This document shows, piece by piece, positions 53,008-60,843 of a DNA stretch of 64,000 nucleotides. The number at the start of each line of letters is the position of its first letter. Position 1 is the first letter of the stretch. Source of the DNA: an uncultured Lachnospiraceae bacterium (GTDB lineage: Bacteria; Bacillota; Clostridia; Lachnospirales; Lachnospiraceae); assembly GCA_934293375.1 (NCBI GenBank), contig CAKQYS010000010.1, forward strand, positions 29,600 to 93,599. Reading direction: 5' to 3'. Position numbers and translations under genes: made by a program. The notes under the pieces were generated by a model, which saw only the letters and a list, made by a program, of their open reading frames with translations, ran no database searches and was not told the origin of the DNA.

Positions 53008-54507
53008 TTACAAGTAATCCAACAGCGTTGTCTGTAAAATATTACTGGTCGCTGCCAAGGAAGCACTGTATACCACATTTGCTTGGTTGAACTGTATGAT
53101 CGCCTCCTCAGATTCCACATCCTCGTTGGAAGACTTCAGCTCATCAAAATTATTGTACTGCTCTTTTACACGCGTCGCAATCATATCAAGCTTGTTCATT
53201 CTGGTTCCGATATCTGCCTGTGCCGCTGATACCTGATTCTGATAGTTGGTAAATGTCGTCTCTCCGGCCTCAAACAGCTTTGTCACCCGCTCACGTTTTA
53301 ATGCAAGCTCCACATCTGCATCCTTCAGATACTGATTGATCTTTGCGATCTTATCCTTATCTTCAGAATAATTAGGATCTGAAAGCAGACTCTTCATTCT
53401 CGAGATCGTGTCTTCAATCTCTGACCAGTCACGCAGGGCATTTGCCAGTTCCTCAATATCATTACCCATCGCATGCGTGATCACATCCTTACCCTGTGTG
53501 TTCACTGTAATGTACTGGTTAAAATTTACCTCATACTGAATATTCTGACCATCCTTCGGCTGGGTAAATTCAATGTCCTTGATCGTGCCATCCGGCTGTG
53601 GTTCATGCTTGATACAATCGAAATAATGATCCGGTCTGAGATCCCCAACTTCAAATGTCTTTTTGGTGTAATTGACCTTAATGTCTTTCGTGGATTTCAA
53701 TGCTTCATATGCTTTGTCTCCAAATACCAGCTCCCCTGTCTCCTGAATAAAGACAATCTCATTATCTCCAACCTCATAATAAGAACCCTTGTCAGAAGGC
53801 CCTTTTGTGGCAAACACAAAGCCCAGATCCGCAGCAGACTTACCATCAAATGAGATGGAAGGGTCTACCTCCAGATCATCATATGCAAGCTTAATAACAT
53901 TTGCAATATGATCGCGGGGTGCCTCATAGGCTTCTGTTCCATTGATATAGGCATCTATTTTATCATAGTCCATTGGATTTGTGACAGTATCCTTCTTCCT
54001 GAAATCCGTACTGGTGAGGCTCTGTGTGATATCGTACGAAACACCTGTCACAGAATCCTCCGTCGCAAATGTCAGATTGGTTCCTGTACGAAATCCAGAG
54101 AACAGATACCGTCCTGCATATGTCGCATTACCCTCTCCATAGATCATATCACGAAGGGATAGTAAAGCATCCGCAACACTGCTTTTTGCAGCAGAATCAA
54201 AGGTATCATTCGCACCCTGTACGCAATAATTATAGACATCAGATAATCTTCCTACAATGGTATTCAGAGATGTCTCTGTCACGCTCATCCATGAATCAGC
54301 ATCCTTAATATTCTTACTCTTATACTGATCCAGCTGTGATACCGTAGAGCGAAGCTTCAATGCCCGCATTGCAATGACCGGATCATCTGAAGACTTCTGG
54401 ATCCGCTTACCGGTCGTCAACTGTGTTAAAGTATCGCTCACCTTCGTCTGTGACCGTTGCATATTCTTCAACGCTGTATTGTTCACCATCTGATTCGTAA
54501 CTCTCAT
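53008..54507 (-). CDS. flgL: flagellar hook-associated protein FlgL (HAP3)
   Basis: 499 residues, longer than the roughly 300 of many FlgL. Flagellin-like N-terminus MRVTNQMVNNTALKNMQRSQTKVSDTLTQLTTGKRIQKSSDDPVIAMRALKLRSTVSQL and C-terminus EAIIQFNQANVVYSASLAATSNILQTTLLDYL; extra middle domains (about 180-370). It joins FlgK to the filament at the hook-filament junction. It follows flgK copy 2 with a divergent MITE-like element between. Confidence 0.94.
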   Translation of the reverse strand: MRVTNQMVNNTALKNMQRSQTKVSDTLTQLTTGKRIQKSSDDPVIAMRALKLRSTVSQLDQYKSKNIKDADSWMSVTETSLNTIVGRLSDVYNYCVQGANDTFDSAAKSSVADALLSLRDMIYGEGNATYAGRYLFSGFRTGTNLTFATEDSVTGVSYDITQSLTSTDFRKKDTVTNPMDYDKIDAYINGTEAYEAPRDHIANVIKLAYDDLEVDPSISFDGKSAADLGFVFATKGPSDKGSYYEVGDNEIVFIQETGELVFGDKAYEALKSTKDIKVNYTKKTFEVGDLRPDHYFDCIKHEPQPDGTIKDIEFTQPKDGQNIQYEVNFNQYITVNTQGKDVITHAMGNDIEELANALRDWSEIEDTISRMKSLLSDPNYSEDKDKIAKINQYLKDADVELALKRERVTKLFEAGETTFTNYQNQVSAAQADIGTRMNKLDMIATRVKEQYNNFDELKSSNEDVESEEAIIQFNQANVVYSASLAATSNILQTTLLDYL

Positions 54508-54536
54508 GGCAATCTCCCTTTCTTAAATATTCTTAA

Positions 54537-54798
54537 TAGCCAATTGCGAAACTCACATTTGTAATTATATGCATATTGCATGATGTATAAGCAGGTACTT
54601 ACAAGGTATCACCATGTGCACTAGGCTCGAGAATACCTTGCCAAGTGCACAGGTGTACATTCGCACTAAGCTCAAAAAAACTTCGCAAAGTGCTCATTGC
54701 AAGTACCGCTGCGTGATGAAGTAGCGAGAGCGTGCCTGCGATACATTGTGCAATATGCATATCAAATTATAAATAGCAGGCGTTTCGCAAATGCCTGA
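54537..54798. mobile_element. MITE-like element, divergent copy 3 (about 262 bp)
   Basis: Shares the outer arms (CAATTGCGAAACTC end, GCATATTGCATGATGTATAA, and 3' CGATACATTGTGCAATATGCAT) with copies 1, 2 and 4, but has a different, longer core with its own hairpin CAAGGTAT/ATACCTTG. No clear target duplication remains. Lies between flgK copy 2 and flgL. Confidence 0.68.
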
Positions 54799-54804
54799 TT
54801 CTCC

Positions 54805-56721
54805 TTAAATTCCCGTCTGATTGATCAGTTTATCATACATTTCATTCAACACAGATATGACCTTGGAATTGAGGTTGTATCCATTCCGATAGATCACCAG
54901 ATTGGATGCTTCTTCATTGGTATCGACATTGGACTCTGACTGTCTCTGTGTATCGATTGAATTCACTACCATCTCTAAATTATCCGCAAACATCGCAGAA
55001 CGAAGTGCATCAACCGCAATCGATGATTCTACAGAATCCATGAACTGCGACGGAGACCCCTGCTTAAACATCTTCACATCAGAAAAGCCGTATAGAATCT
55101 TATCTAAAATCCCATGTGCCTCCTGATTGTTCTGCTGGATATCCTGCAGTGTGGAAACCACAACCTTGTCATTATCCTTTTTTATTTCACTGTTGACATC
55201 CCAGTTAAGAGCCGTCAGCCTCCAATATGAGGCATCAGAATCCTTCAAGGAGCCTGTCGCACCTACAGAACCGGTCAGCACAAGATCTTTTCCCTTGGTA
55301 TCGGTTGTGCTGAACAGGTCAAGACCTGCATTTCCATTCTTATCTGCACCCTGTGTATGGATATCATTCATATATTTAGCAAAGGTACGCACAAATTCAT
55401 TTAACTGCTGCATATAATATGGAATACCCTTGTAATCCACCTGGCGTCCCTGCAGTGCAGACATTCCGGTCAGCGCAGGTGTGATCTGTGTCAGATCCTT
55501 CGTCTGCAATGTGCCAACCACAAGACTATCGTCTGCTCGTGCATCATCTGCTGTCACACGGTATTTCATCCCTGTAAACTGAATGGCTGTCACAACGGTT
55601 TCACCTTTTGCATTTGTCTCATACTGGGCTTCCCAGCCATCGTAGAAATATTCCTTATAATTCAAAAGCAAAGAGCCCTCAGCATTGATATTCAGATCCT
55701 CGAGCCGCATCGGCGAATCCAGCTTCACTGTGACGCTGTCGCTCGTCACACCGGTAATCCTGCCCCCCAGATTTTCTGCATTGTTACCATCCCGGATCTG
55801 ATACAGACCTTTCAGCTTACCTGTCAGATTACCGTTACTCAGGTCAAACAGACCTCCGCCATCATTGTCTGACCAATATACATCGTACAAGCCATCAATA
55901 TCGTTCTGATTCACCTTACGATTCCTCGGCACAACCTCTAACTGTCTGTATGACATGGAATCTACAAGCAATTCCCCATTGATCCGGACAGTCAGGGTCG
56001 TCGCATTTGATGTCTTCTTGTCTTCTCCTGATCCATAAGTAATTGGTGTTTCAACCACCTCGGTATTCACCAGAGAAGAAAGCTCATCCAGCAAAAGATT
56101 CCTCTGATCCCTAAGATCATTTGCCGTACCTCCTGCTGCCTCTGTTACTGTGATCTCCTTGCAAAGCTGATAAAGCTGCTGGGAAATGGAATTGATCCGA
56201 TCCACTGTGATGGACAACTCATCGTTCGCATCTGTCTGTGACTTTTGCAGATTCGTTCCAATCTCCTTGACCAGCGAGGTAAAACTTCCTAATACATTCG
56301 TATACTGGGTACGCTCTGTCTCCCCGGATGGATTGACAGTCAGATCCTCGATCGCATTTCTGATCTCTGACAGCATTGTGGAATATCCACTCTCCGATGT
56401 AAACTCATCAATATATGACTGCAGCTGCAGCAAATAATCATTCTGTGTCATCGCTGTCAACTGCTTTGCGACATTGAAGCGATACTTATTATCATAATAT
56501 ACATTCCTGATCTGTTTGATCGCTGTCACCGTGACACCCGTACCCATCATACCGTAACTCTGATTGAGCCGGAGTGCATTTGTGGCATTTGCGGTCACCT
56601 GCTGTCTCGTATATCCCTTTGTGTTGGAATTGGAAATATTATGTGCTGTTGTATTGGAACCTGCCTGAAAATAGCAGAGTCCTGAATACGATGTATTTAA
56701 TCCTAAAAATGTTGACGGCAT
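54805..56721 (-). CDS. flgK: flagellar hook-associated protein FlgK, second copy
   Basis: 638 residues. Rod-protein N-terminus MPSTFLGLNTSYSGLCYFQAG, TAHNISNSNTKGYTRQQV (flg_bb motif); helical D1 (YDNKYRFNVAKQLTAM); C-terminus SNVDTNEEASNLVIYRNGYNLNSKVISVLNEMYDKLI. It has a large additional central segment compared with copy 1. HAP1 forms the first junction ring of the hook-filament interface. It directly follows copy 1 (18 bp gap). Confidence 0.9.
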   Translation of the reverse strand: MPSTFLGLNTSYSGLCYFQAGSNTTAHNISNSNTKGYTRQQVTANATNALRLNQSYGMMGTGVTVTAIKQIRNVYYDNKYRFNVAKQLTAMTQNDYLLQLQSYIDEFTSESGYSTMLSEIRNAIEDLTVNPSGETERTQYTNVLGSFTSLVKEIGTNLQKSQTDANDELSITVDRINSISQQLYQLCKEITVTEAAGGTANDLRDQRNLLLDELSSLVNTEVVETPITYGSGEDKKTSNATTLTVRINGELLVDSMSYRQLEVVPRNRKVNQNDIDGLYDVYWSDNDGGGLFDLSNGNLTGKLKGLYQIRDGNNAENLGGRITGVTSDSVTVKLDSPMRLEDLNINAEGSLLLNYKEYFYDGWEAQYETNAKGETVVTAIQFTGMKYRVTADDARADDSLVVGTLQTKDLTQITPALTGMSALQGRQVDYKGIPYYMQQLNEFVRTFAKYMNDIHTQGADKNGNAGLDLFSTTDTKGKDLVLTGSVGATGSLKDSDASYWRLTALNWDVNSEIKKDNDKVVVSTLQDIQQNNQEAHGILDKILYGFSDVKMFKQGSPSQFMDSVESSIAVDALRSAMFADNLEMVVNSIDTQRQSESNVDTNEEASNLVIYRNGYNLNSKVISVLNEMYDKLINQTGI

Positions 56722-56739
56722 GTTCTCACCTCACTTATC

Positions 56740-58482
56740 CTATGATCCGAGCCGCTCAATAATATGCTCTATCATATCTGAAACCACTGTAATATATCTG
56801 GAAGATGCATTGTATGCCTGCTGGAACTTGATCAAATTCGTAAGCTCCTCCTCAGACGATACGCCTAACTGCTGCTGTCTGGACTGTTCATACTGTTTTA
56901 CAGCCTGCTCGGAACTCTCAGAGATAGAATTGTATGTATATGCCTTTCCGCTGAAATCATTGATCATTGCTGTGTAATAACTGCTAAATGTCTCGTCCAC
57001 CAGAGTGTTCGGACTCAGCTTCGTAAATTTCTGATTCCACAGATCGATCAGATCAAATATCACTTCCTGATATTCTCCACCATCCATGGTAGAAACCGGC
57101 AGCAGACTCGGATTCTGAACAAGTTCATCATTGATCTTCAGATTACCGAGCGCATACAATGTATTATCATCTGCAGCATCTTCTGCATTGTATACTTTCA
57201 TCTTGACCGCCACACCATTAACGGTGATCGTCTCCTCTCGGTACCGGTCCTCACTGCCCCGTACAAACAATTCTGTACCGGCATATTGGTTGCCCTGACC
57301 CATACCGACGCCTGCCTTTAAGTTGAATCCCAGATTCTTTGCTTCTTCCTCTGTCAACCCTGTATACAGGGTATCCAATACCTGATAGGTATTGCCTGCA
57401 TCATCCGTAATCGTTACATTCGGACAAAGTACATCATTGATTGCTGTGACCATACCATGGATCAGCCGGTCAAACTGTGCAATGATATTCGTGATCGAAT
57501 ATGGCTCCACATCAGAGTTATATACTTCCACCTTCTTCGCATCTGAAGCATCCGGGATATCTGTATAGTTCGGCACATCATACCCTCTCGACATCAACAA
57601 ACCCTTCAAGGAACCAATATCCGTCTTTGTGACACCCGACGGAATCTTGGTCCGGTCAATGACATCGCTCTGATCATCCGCCCAGACCGGTTTTAAAAAT
57701 CTGCTTCCTGACGAAACCGGAACTGTCTCCATACGGAATATGCTCGAACTCGTCAGCAATGTTCTATTCTCTACAAACACATCAATGGAATGATCACTGT
57801 TCTCATGAATCGATACATCGATCAAAGCACTCAGCTCATCCAGTGCTGCATTCCTTCTATCCTTATAATCGTTCGCTTTTTCTATATCTGCGCCCTCAAC
57901 CTTAACAATCTCCTTGTTAAGATCATAGATCGTCTGGGCCAGTTTATTGATCTTTGTTACCTGTTCATCAATCTCTGTATTCAGATTCTCCTGATAGGTA
58001 ACCAAAGAGGCATAGATATCCTCAGCCTTGGAGATGAAGTTGCCCGCATAAGCTACGAGTGTGCTTCGGTTGACGACATTATTCGTATCCTTGGACAACT
58101 CCTCAAATGCAGTCCAGATATCTTTCATACAATCCTGAAAGGTGCTGCCTTCTAACTCACCGAAATAATCCTGCACCTCATATATATTATTAAACATGGT
58201 CTGATAATAACTCAGTCTGCCTGTCTCCTTACGGTACTGACGATCCAGCAGATCATCCCGCGTCTGTCTGGATGCGGCATATCTGGTACCTGTACCGATC
58301 TGGTTATTGCCAACCTGACTGATATTCACCTTCTGATAGTGTGCATCCGACAACAGCACCTGCTGTCTTGAATACCCGCTTGTATTGATATTCGCCAGAT
58401 TGTGTGCAGTGGTATTCAGAGCATATTGATTTGCCTGTAATCCGGATGTTCCAATATACATCCTGCCCATTGTGCCCGCCAT
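56740..58482 (-). CDS. flgK: flagellar hook-associated protein FlgK, first copy
   Basis: 580 residues with MGRMYIGTSGLQANQYALNTTAHNLANINTSGYSRQQVLL (FlgK N-terminus) and a C-terminus EEELTNLIKFQQAYNASSRYITVVSDMIEHIIERLGS, typical of HAP1. It lies 18 bp downstream of flgN. Two adjacent FlgK-type genes with little shared central sequence suggest an old duplication. Confidence 0.93.
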   Translation of the reverse strand: MAGTMGRMYIGTSGLQANQYALNTTAHNLANINTSGYSRQQVLLSDAHYQKVNISQVGNNQIGTGTRYAASRQTRDDLLDRQYRKETGRLSYYQTMFNNIYEVQDYFGELEGSTFQDCMKDIWTAFEELSKDTNNVVNRSTLVAYAGNFISKAEDIYASLVTYQENLNTEIDEQVTKINKLAQTIYDLNKEIVKVEGADIEKANDYKDRRNAALDELSALIDVSIHENSDHSIDVFVENRTLLTSSSIFRMETVPVSSGSRFLKPVWADDQSDVIDRTKIPSGVTKTDIGSLKGLLMSRGYDVPNYTDIPDASDAKKVEVYNSDVEPYSITNIIAQFDRLIHGMVTAINDVLCPNVTITDDAGNTYQVLDTLYTGLTEEEAKNLGFNLKAGVGMGQGNQYAGTELFVRGSEDRYREETITVNGVAVKMKVYNAEDAADDNTLYALGNLKINDELVQNPSLLPVSTMDGGEYQEVIFDLIDLWNQKFTKLSPNTLVDETFSSYYTAMINDFSGKAYTYNSISESSEQAVKQYEQSRQQQLGVSSEEELTNLIKFQQAYNASSRYITVVSDMIEHIIERLGS

Positions 58483-58500
58483 GTTATCACCTCTAATCCT

Positions 58501-59016
58501 CTACTGTTTTGCATCAAATGAGGAAACGGATGTCCCCAATGTCGCTCCGCTGTAGGTTCCCTTTCCATAATTCGCCGTCTCAGGCGCCTGATTCAGACTC
58601 TGAACCAGGTTAATTTCAAATTCTGTCATCTCGATCGCTTCAGAAAGCAGATCCTGATTGTGTGTTGAAACCTGCCTTAACTGCTCGACTGTACTCTTCA
58701 GCTGCCCATGCAGCTTTGCCAATGCATTCTGATACTCCGGCTGTCCTTCCATCATGTCGATGATCTGTGTCACCGTCAGATGCTTCGGTTTCCGGTTCAT
58801 AACAGAAGCAATGCTCTGCATACAGGTGTCACGCTTCCGGTCAAGATTCACCAGAATATCAAGAATGTCCTGTTCCTGTACGGCAATTTCCTGAAGCCTT
58901 GTTAAGTTATTCGATACGATCACCGCCGTCTTTTCAAGCGATACTGTAAGCAGCTCGCTATACTGCTCCTGCTCCTGCTGTAATACATTAATAAGTTCTT
59001 CCATCAGACTTGCCAT
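58501..59016 (-). CDS. flgN: FlgN-type flagellar export chaperone
   Basis: 171 residues, helical (MASLMEELINVLQQEQEQYSELLTVSLEKTAVIVSNN, then LQEIAVQEQDILDILVNLDRKRDTC, QNALAKLHGQLKSTVEQLRQVSTHNQDLLSEAIEMTEFEINLV). FlgN binds FlgK and FlgL before export; position between flgM and flgK is the usual one. Confidence 0.87.
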   Translation of the reverse strand: MASLMEELINVLQQEQEQYSELLTVSLEKTAVIVSNNLTRLQEIAVQEQDILDILVNLDRKRDTCMQSIASVMNRKPKHLTVTQIIDMMEGQPEYQNALAKLHGQLKSTVEQLRQVSTHNQDLLSEAIEMTEFEINLVQSLNQAPETANYGKGTYSGATLGTSVSSFDAKQ

Positions 59017-59044
59017 ACTGTTACCTTCCTATTCTGTCCAATCC

Positions 59045-59320
59045 TTACTTCGCACCATACGCTGCTAACAGCTTATCTGCGAAACTTTCACCTGACACAT
59101 GATAATTCCCCGATGCTATCTTTGCCTTGTATTCTGCAACCACATCTTCTCTGATATCCGGTGTCTTTGCCAATGCAGCTTTCGCAGTCTGCATATCCTT
59201 TCCAATAGAGGAAAAAGTTACCTGATCCGTTGTCGATCCCTTCACAGAAGCCTTCTGCGTCGATTTCTTCACAGTAGTATTGTAATAATTACTGATCTGA
59301 TTATAAGCATCTATTCTCAT
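59045..59320 (-). CDS. flgM: anti-sigma-28 factor FlgM
   Basis: 91 residues from ATG at 59318-59320 (AGAAGGTG upstream). MRIDAYNQISNYYN matches Firmicutes FlgM starts, and the C-terminal DIREDVVAEYKAKIASGNYHVSGESFADKLLAAYG is the sigma-binding region. FlgM holds sigma-28 until hook completion. It heads flgM-flgN-flgK-flgK-flgL-fliW-csrA. Confidence 0.92.
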   Translation of the reverse strand: MRIDAYNQISNYYNTTVKKSTQKASVKGSTTDQVTFSSIGKDMQTAKAALAKTPDIREDVVAEYKAKIASGNYHVSGESFADKLLAAYGAK

Positions 59321-59351
59321 AATTACACCTTCTTTCATCATAAATTCTTAT

Positions 59352-59567
59352 TAGGCAATTGCAAAACTCTCAATTACGATTGCGACTATGTGCATATTGC
59401 ATGATGTATAAGCAGGTACTTGAAGAACGCCGGTTCTTAACGAAGTCAAGCTACCGCATTGACTGAGTTTAGCACCGCTGCGTGATGAAGTAGCGAGAGC
59501 GTGCCTGCGATACATTGTGCAATATGCACATAACATCAACATCTTCAAGGAGTTTCGCAATTGTCTA
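59352..59567. mobile_element. MITE-like element, copy 4 (216 bp)
   Basis: Same sequence and orientation as copies 1 and 2. Flanking 11-bp direct repeat TAAATTCTTAT on both sides. It sits between the sigma-28 promoter at 59591-59617 and flgM, so it is part of the flgM leader transcript. Confidence 0.82.
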
Positions 59568-59590
59568 TAAATTCTTATCCTACAACTATG

Positions 59591-59617
59591 TTATCGGCAC
59601 CTTCCTCCATTAAATTA
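59591..59617 (-). promoter_or_regulatory. sigma-28 promoter of the flgM operon
   Basis: Minus strand TAAT (59617-59614), 15-bp spacer, perfect GCCGATAA (59598-59591). It lies just after the yvyF terminator. The spacing to flgM (about 260 nt) is filled by MITE copy 4. Confidence 0.78.
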
Positions 59618-59627
59618 ACAGTAAAAT

Positions 59628-59661
59628 GCAAAAAGGAGCTATCTTATATAGATAGCTCCAA
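59628..59661 (-). terminator. intrinsic terminator after yvyF
   Basis: Minus strand GGAGCTATC (59659-59651), 7-base loop, GATAGCTCC, then TTTTTGCATTTT. Separates the recD2-comF-yvyF unit from flgM. Confidence 0.8.
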
Positions 59662-59673
59662 AACCATTTTCTC

Positions 59674-60084
59674 TTAACCCTGTCCATCCAGATAGTGCAT
59701 CCTCGCACTCTCACGCTTGCGGTTTGCAAAAGGATTCGTCTGTGCCTGTGGCCGGATCGAATTCGCAAGGGAATTTGACAAAGAAGCTTTGCAATTCTCA
59801 CAGAATCTGCCTGTCCGGATCATCGCCCCACACCCTTCACAATTCAAACCTACCAAAGATGCATCCGAGAACGATAACCGCTCTTCCCGAACCCAGCGTC
59901 TAAGCTGCTTGGCTGAAACCTCTGTCTCCTCGGCTACCTGCGTAATACTTGCCCCGGGATGCTCCTCAATATAGCACTTAACCTCCTGAAACTTATCCTC
60001 TAATGCGGACATGCACTGTGGACACAGTGGCTGCCCGATATAATTAAACATTCTTCCGCACTGTCTGCAATTTCTTACATCCAT
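59674..60084 (-). CDS. yvyF: YvyF-type flagellar operon protein
   Basis: 136 residues. N-terminal zinc-ribbon CRQCGRMFNYIGQPLCPQC, then a helix-turn-helix-like ASITQVAEETEVSAKQLRRWVREERL, and a second cysteine pair CEGCGAMIRTGRFCENC. The family (TIGR03826) lies next to comF and flgM in Firmicutes; a regulatory DNA- or RNA-binding role is inferred from the fold. The minus-strand start follows comF by 21 bp. Confidence 0.87.
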   Translation of the reverse strand: MDVRNCRQCGRMFNYIGQPLCPQCMSALEDKFQEVKCYIEEHPGASITQVAEETEVSAKQLRRWVREERLSFSDASLVGLNCEGCGAMIRTGRFCENCKASLSNSLANSIRPQAQTNPFANRKRESARMHYLDGQG

Positions 60085-60105
60085 ACACCCTTACCTCCAT
60101 TCTAT

Positions 60106-60828
60106 CTATGACCGGCCTTCGCCAATACTGACACTTACATAATATACCTGCTCTACACCTGTCCGAAGAAGCTCACATGTACAGGCTTCGATCGTTGCCC
60201 CCGTAGTATATATATCGTCAACAAGTATTACTTTCCTTAATTTTACACTATTTTGCGGGCTTTTGAAAGCATTTTTTAAGTTCTGATATCTCTGCTTATC
60301 ATTCAAAGTCTTCTGCACATGCGTCTGCACTGTCCGTACCAGCACATGCTCATAACAGGGAATCTGCGTCCGCTTTGATAACTCTTTTGCGATCAGGGCT
60401 GCCTGGTTATAACCACGCTTTCGGTACCGCTTTCGGTGTACCGGCACCGGAACCCATGCATCCGCATGTATCTTTGCAAGCTGTGTTCCATATCGCCTTA
60501 CTATTTCTTCTGCATAAAAAGCAGCATATTCTCGTTTATTCTTATATTTAAATGCCAACAGACTATTCTTCAATGCACCCTCATATACAAACACCGGAAA
60601 TCCTTTTGTAAAATGCTTGGGAATACGCATACAGTCCTCACAATACTCCTGTTCACTGCTTTCTATATGCTTCCCACAACGAAGACATTGTGGAGCTTCT
60701 ACATAATGCAGCTTCCGCCTGCACAACGGACAGATATATCCGGAACGCTTCGCATGCCTCAAAATACTTCCGCAAACCGGGCACCGCCTTGGATACACCA
60801 GATCGAGCACAATATCCACAATACGCAC
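60106..60828 (-). CDS. comF: ComF-family phosphoribosyltransferase-like protein
   Basis: 240 residues. N-terminal zinc-binding region CPVCGSILRHAKRSGYICPLC with two further cysteine pairs (CLRCGKHIESSEQEYCEDC), then a PRTase fold with VPVPVHRKRYRKRGYNQA and the PRPP loop VILVDDIYTTGATI. In naturally competent species ComFC acts in DNA uptake/recombination. 15 bp after recD2. Confidence 0.93.
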   Translation of the reverse strand: MRIVDIVLDLVYPRRCPVCGSILRHAKRSGYICPLCRRKLHYVEAPQCLRCGKHIESSEQEYCEDCMRIPKHFTKGFPVFVYEGALKNSLLAFKYKNKREYAAFYAEEIVRRYGTQLAKIHADAWVPVPVHRKRYRKRGYNQAALIAKELSKRTQIPCYEHVLVRTVQTHVQKTLNDKQRYQNLKNAFKSPQNSVKLRKVILVDDIYTTGATIEACTCELLRTGVEQVYYVSVSIGEGRS

Positions 60829-60843
60829 ATATACACCCCCTGT

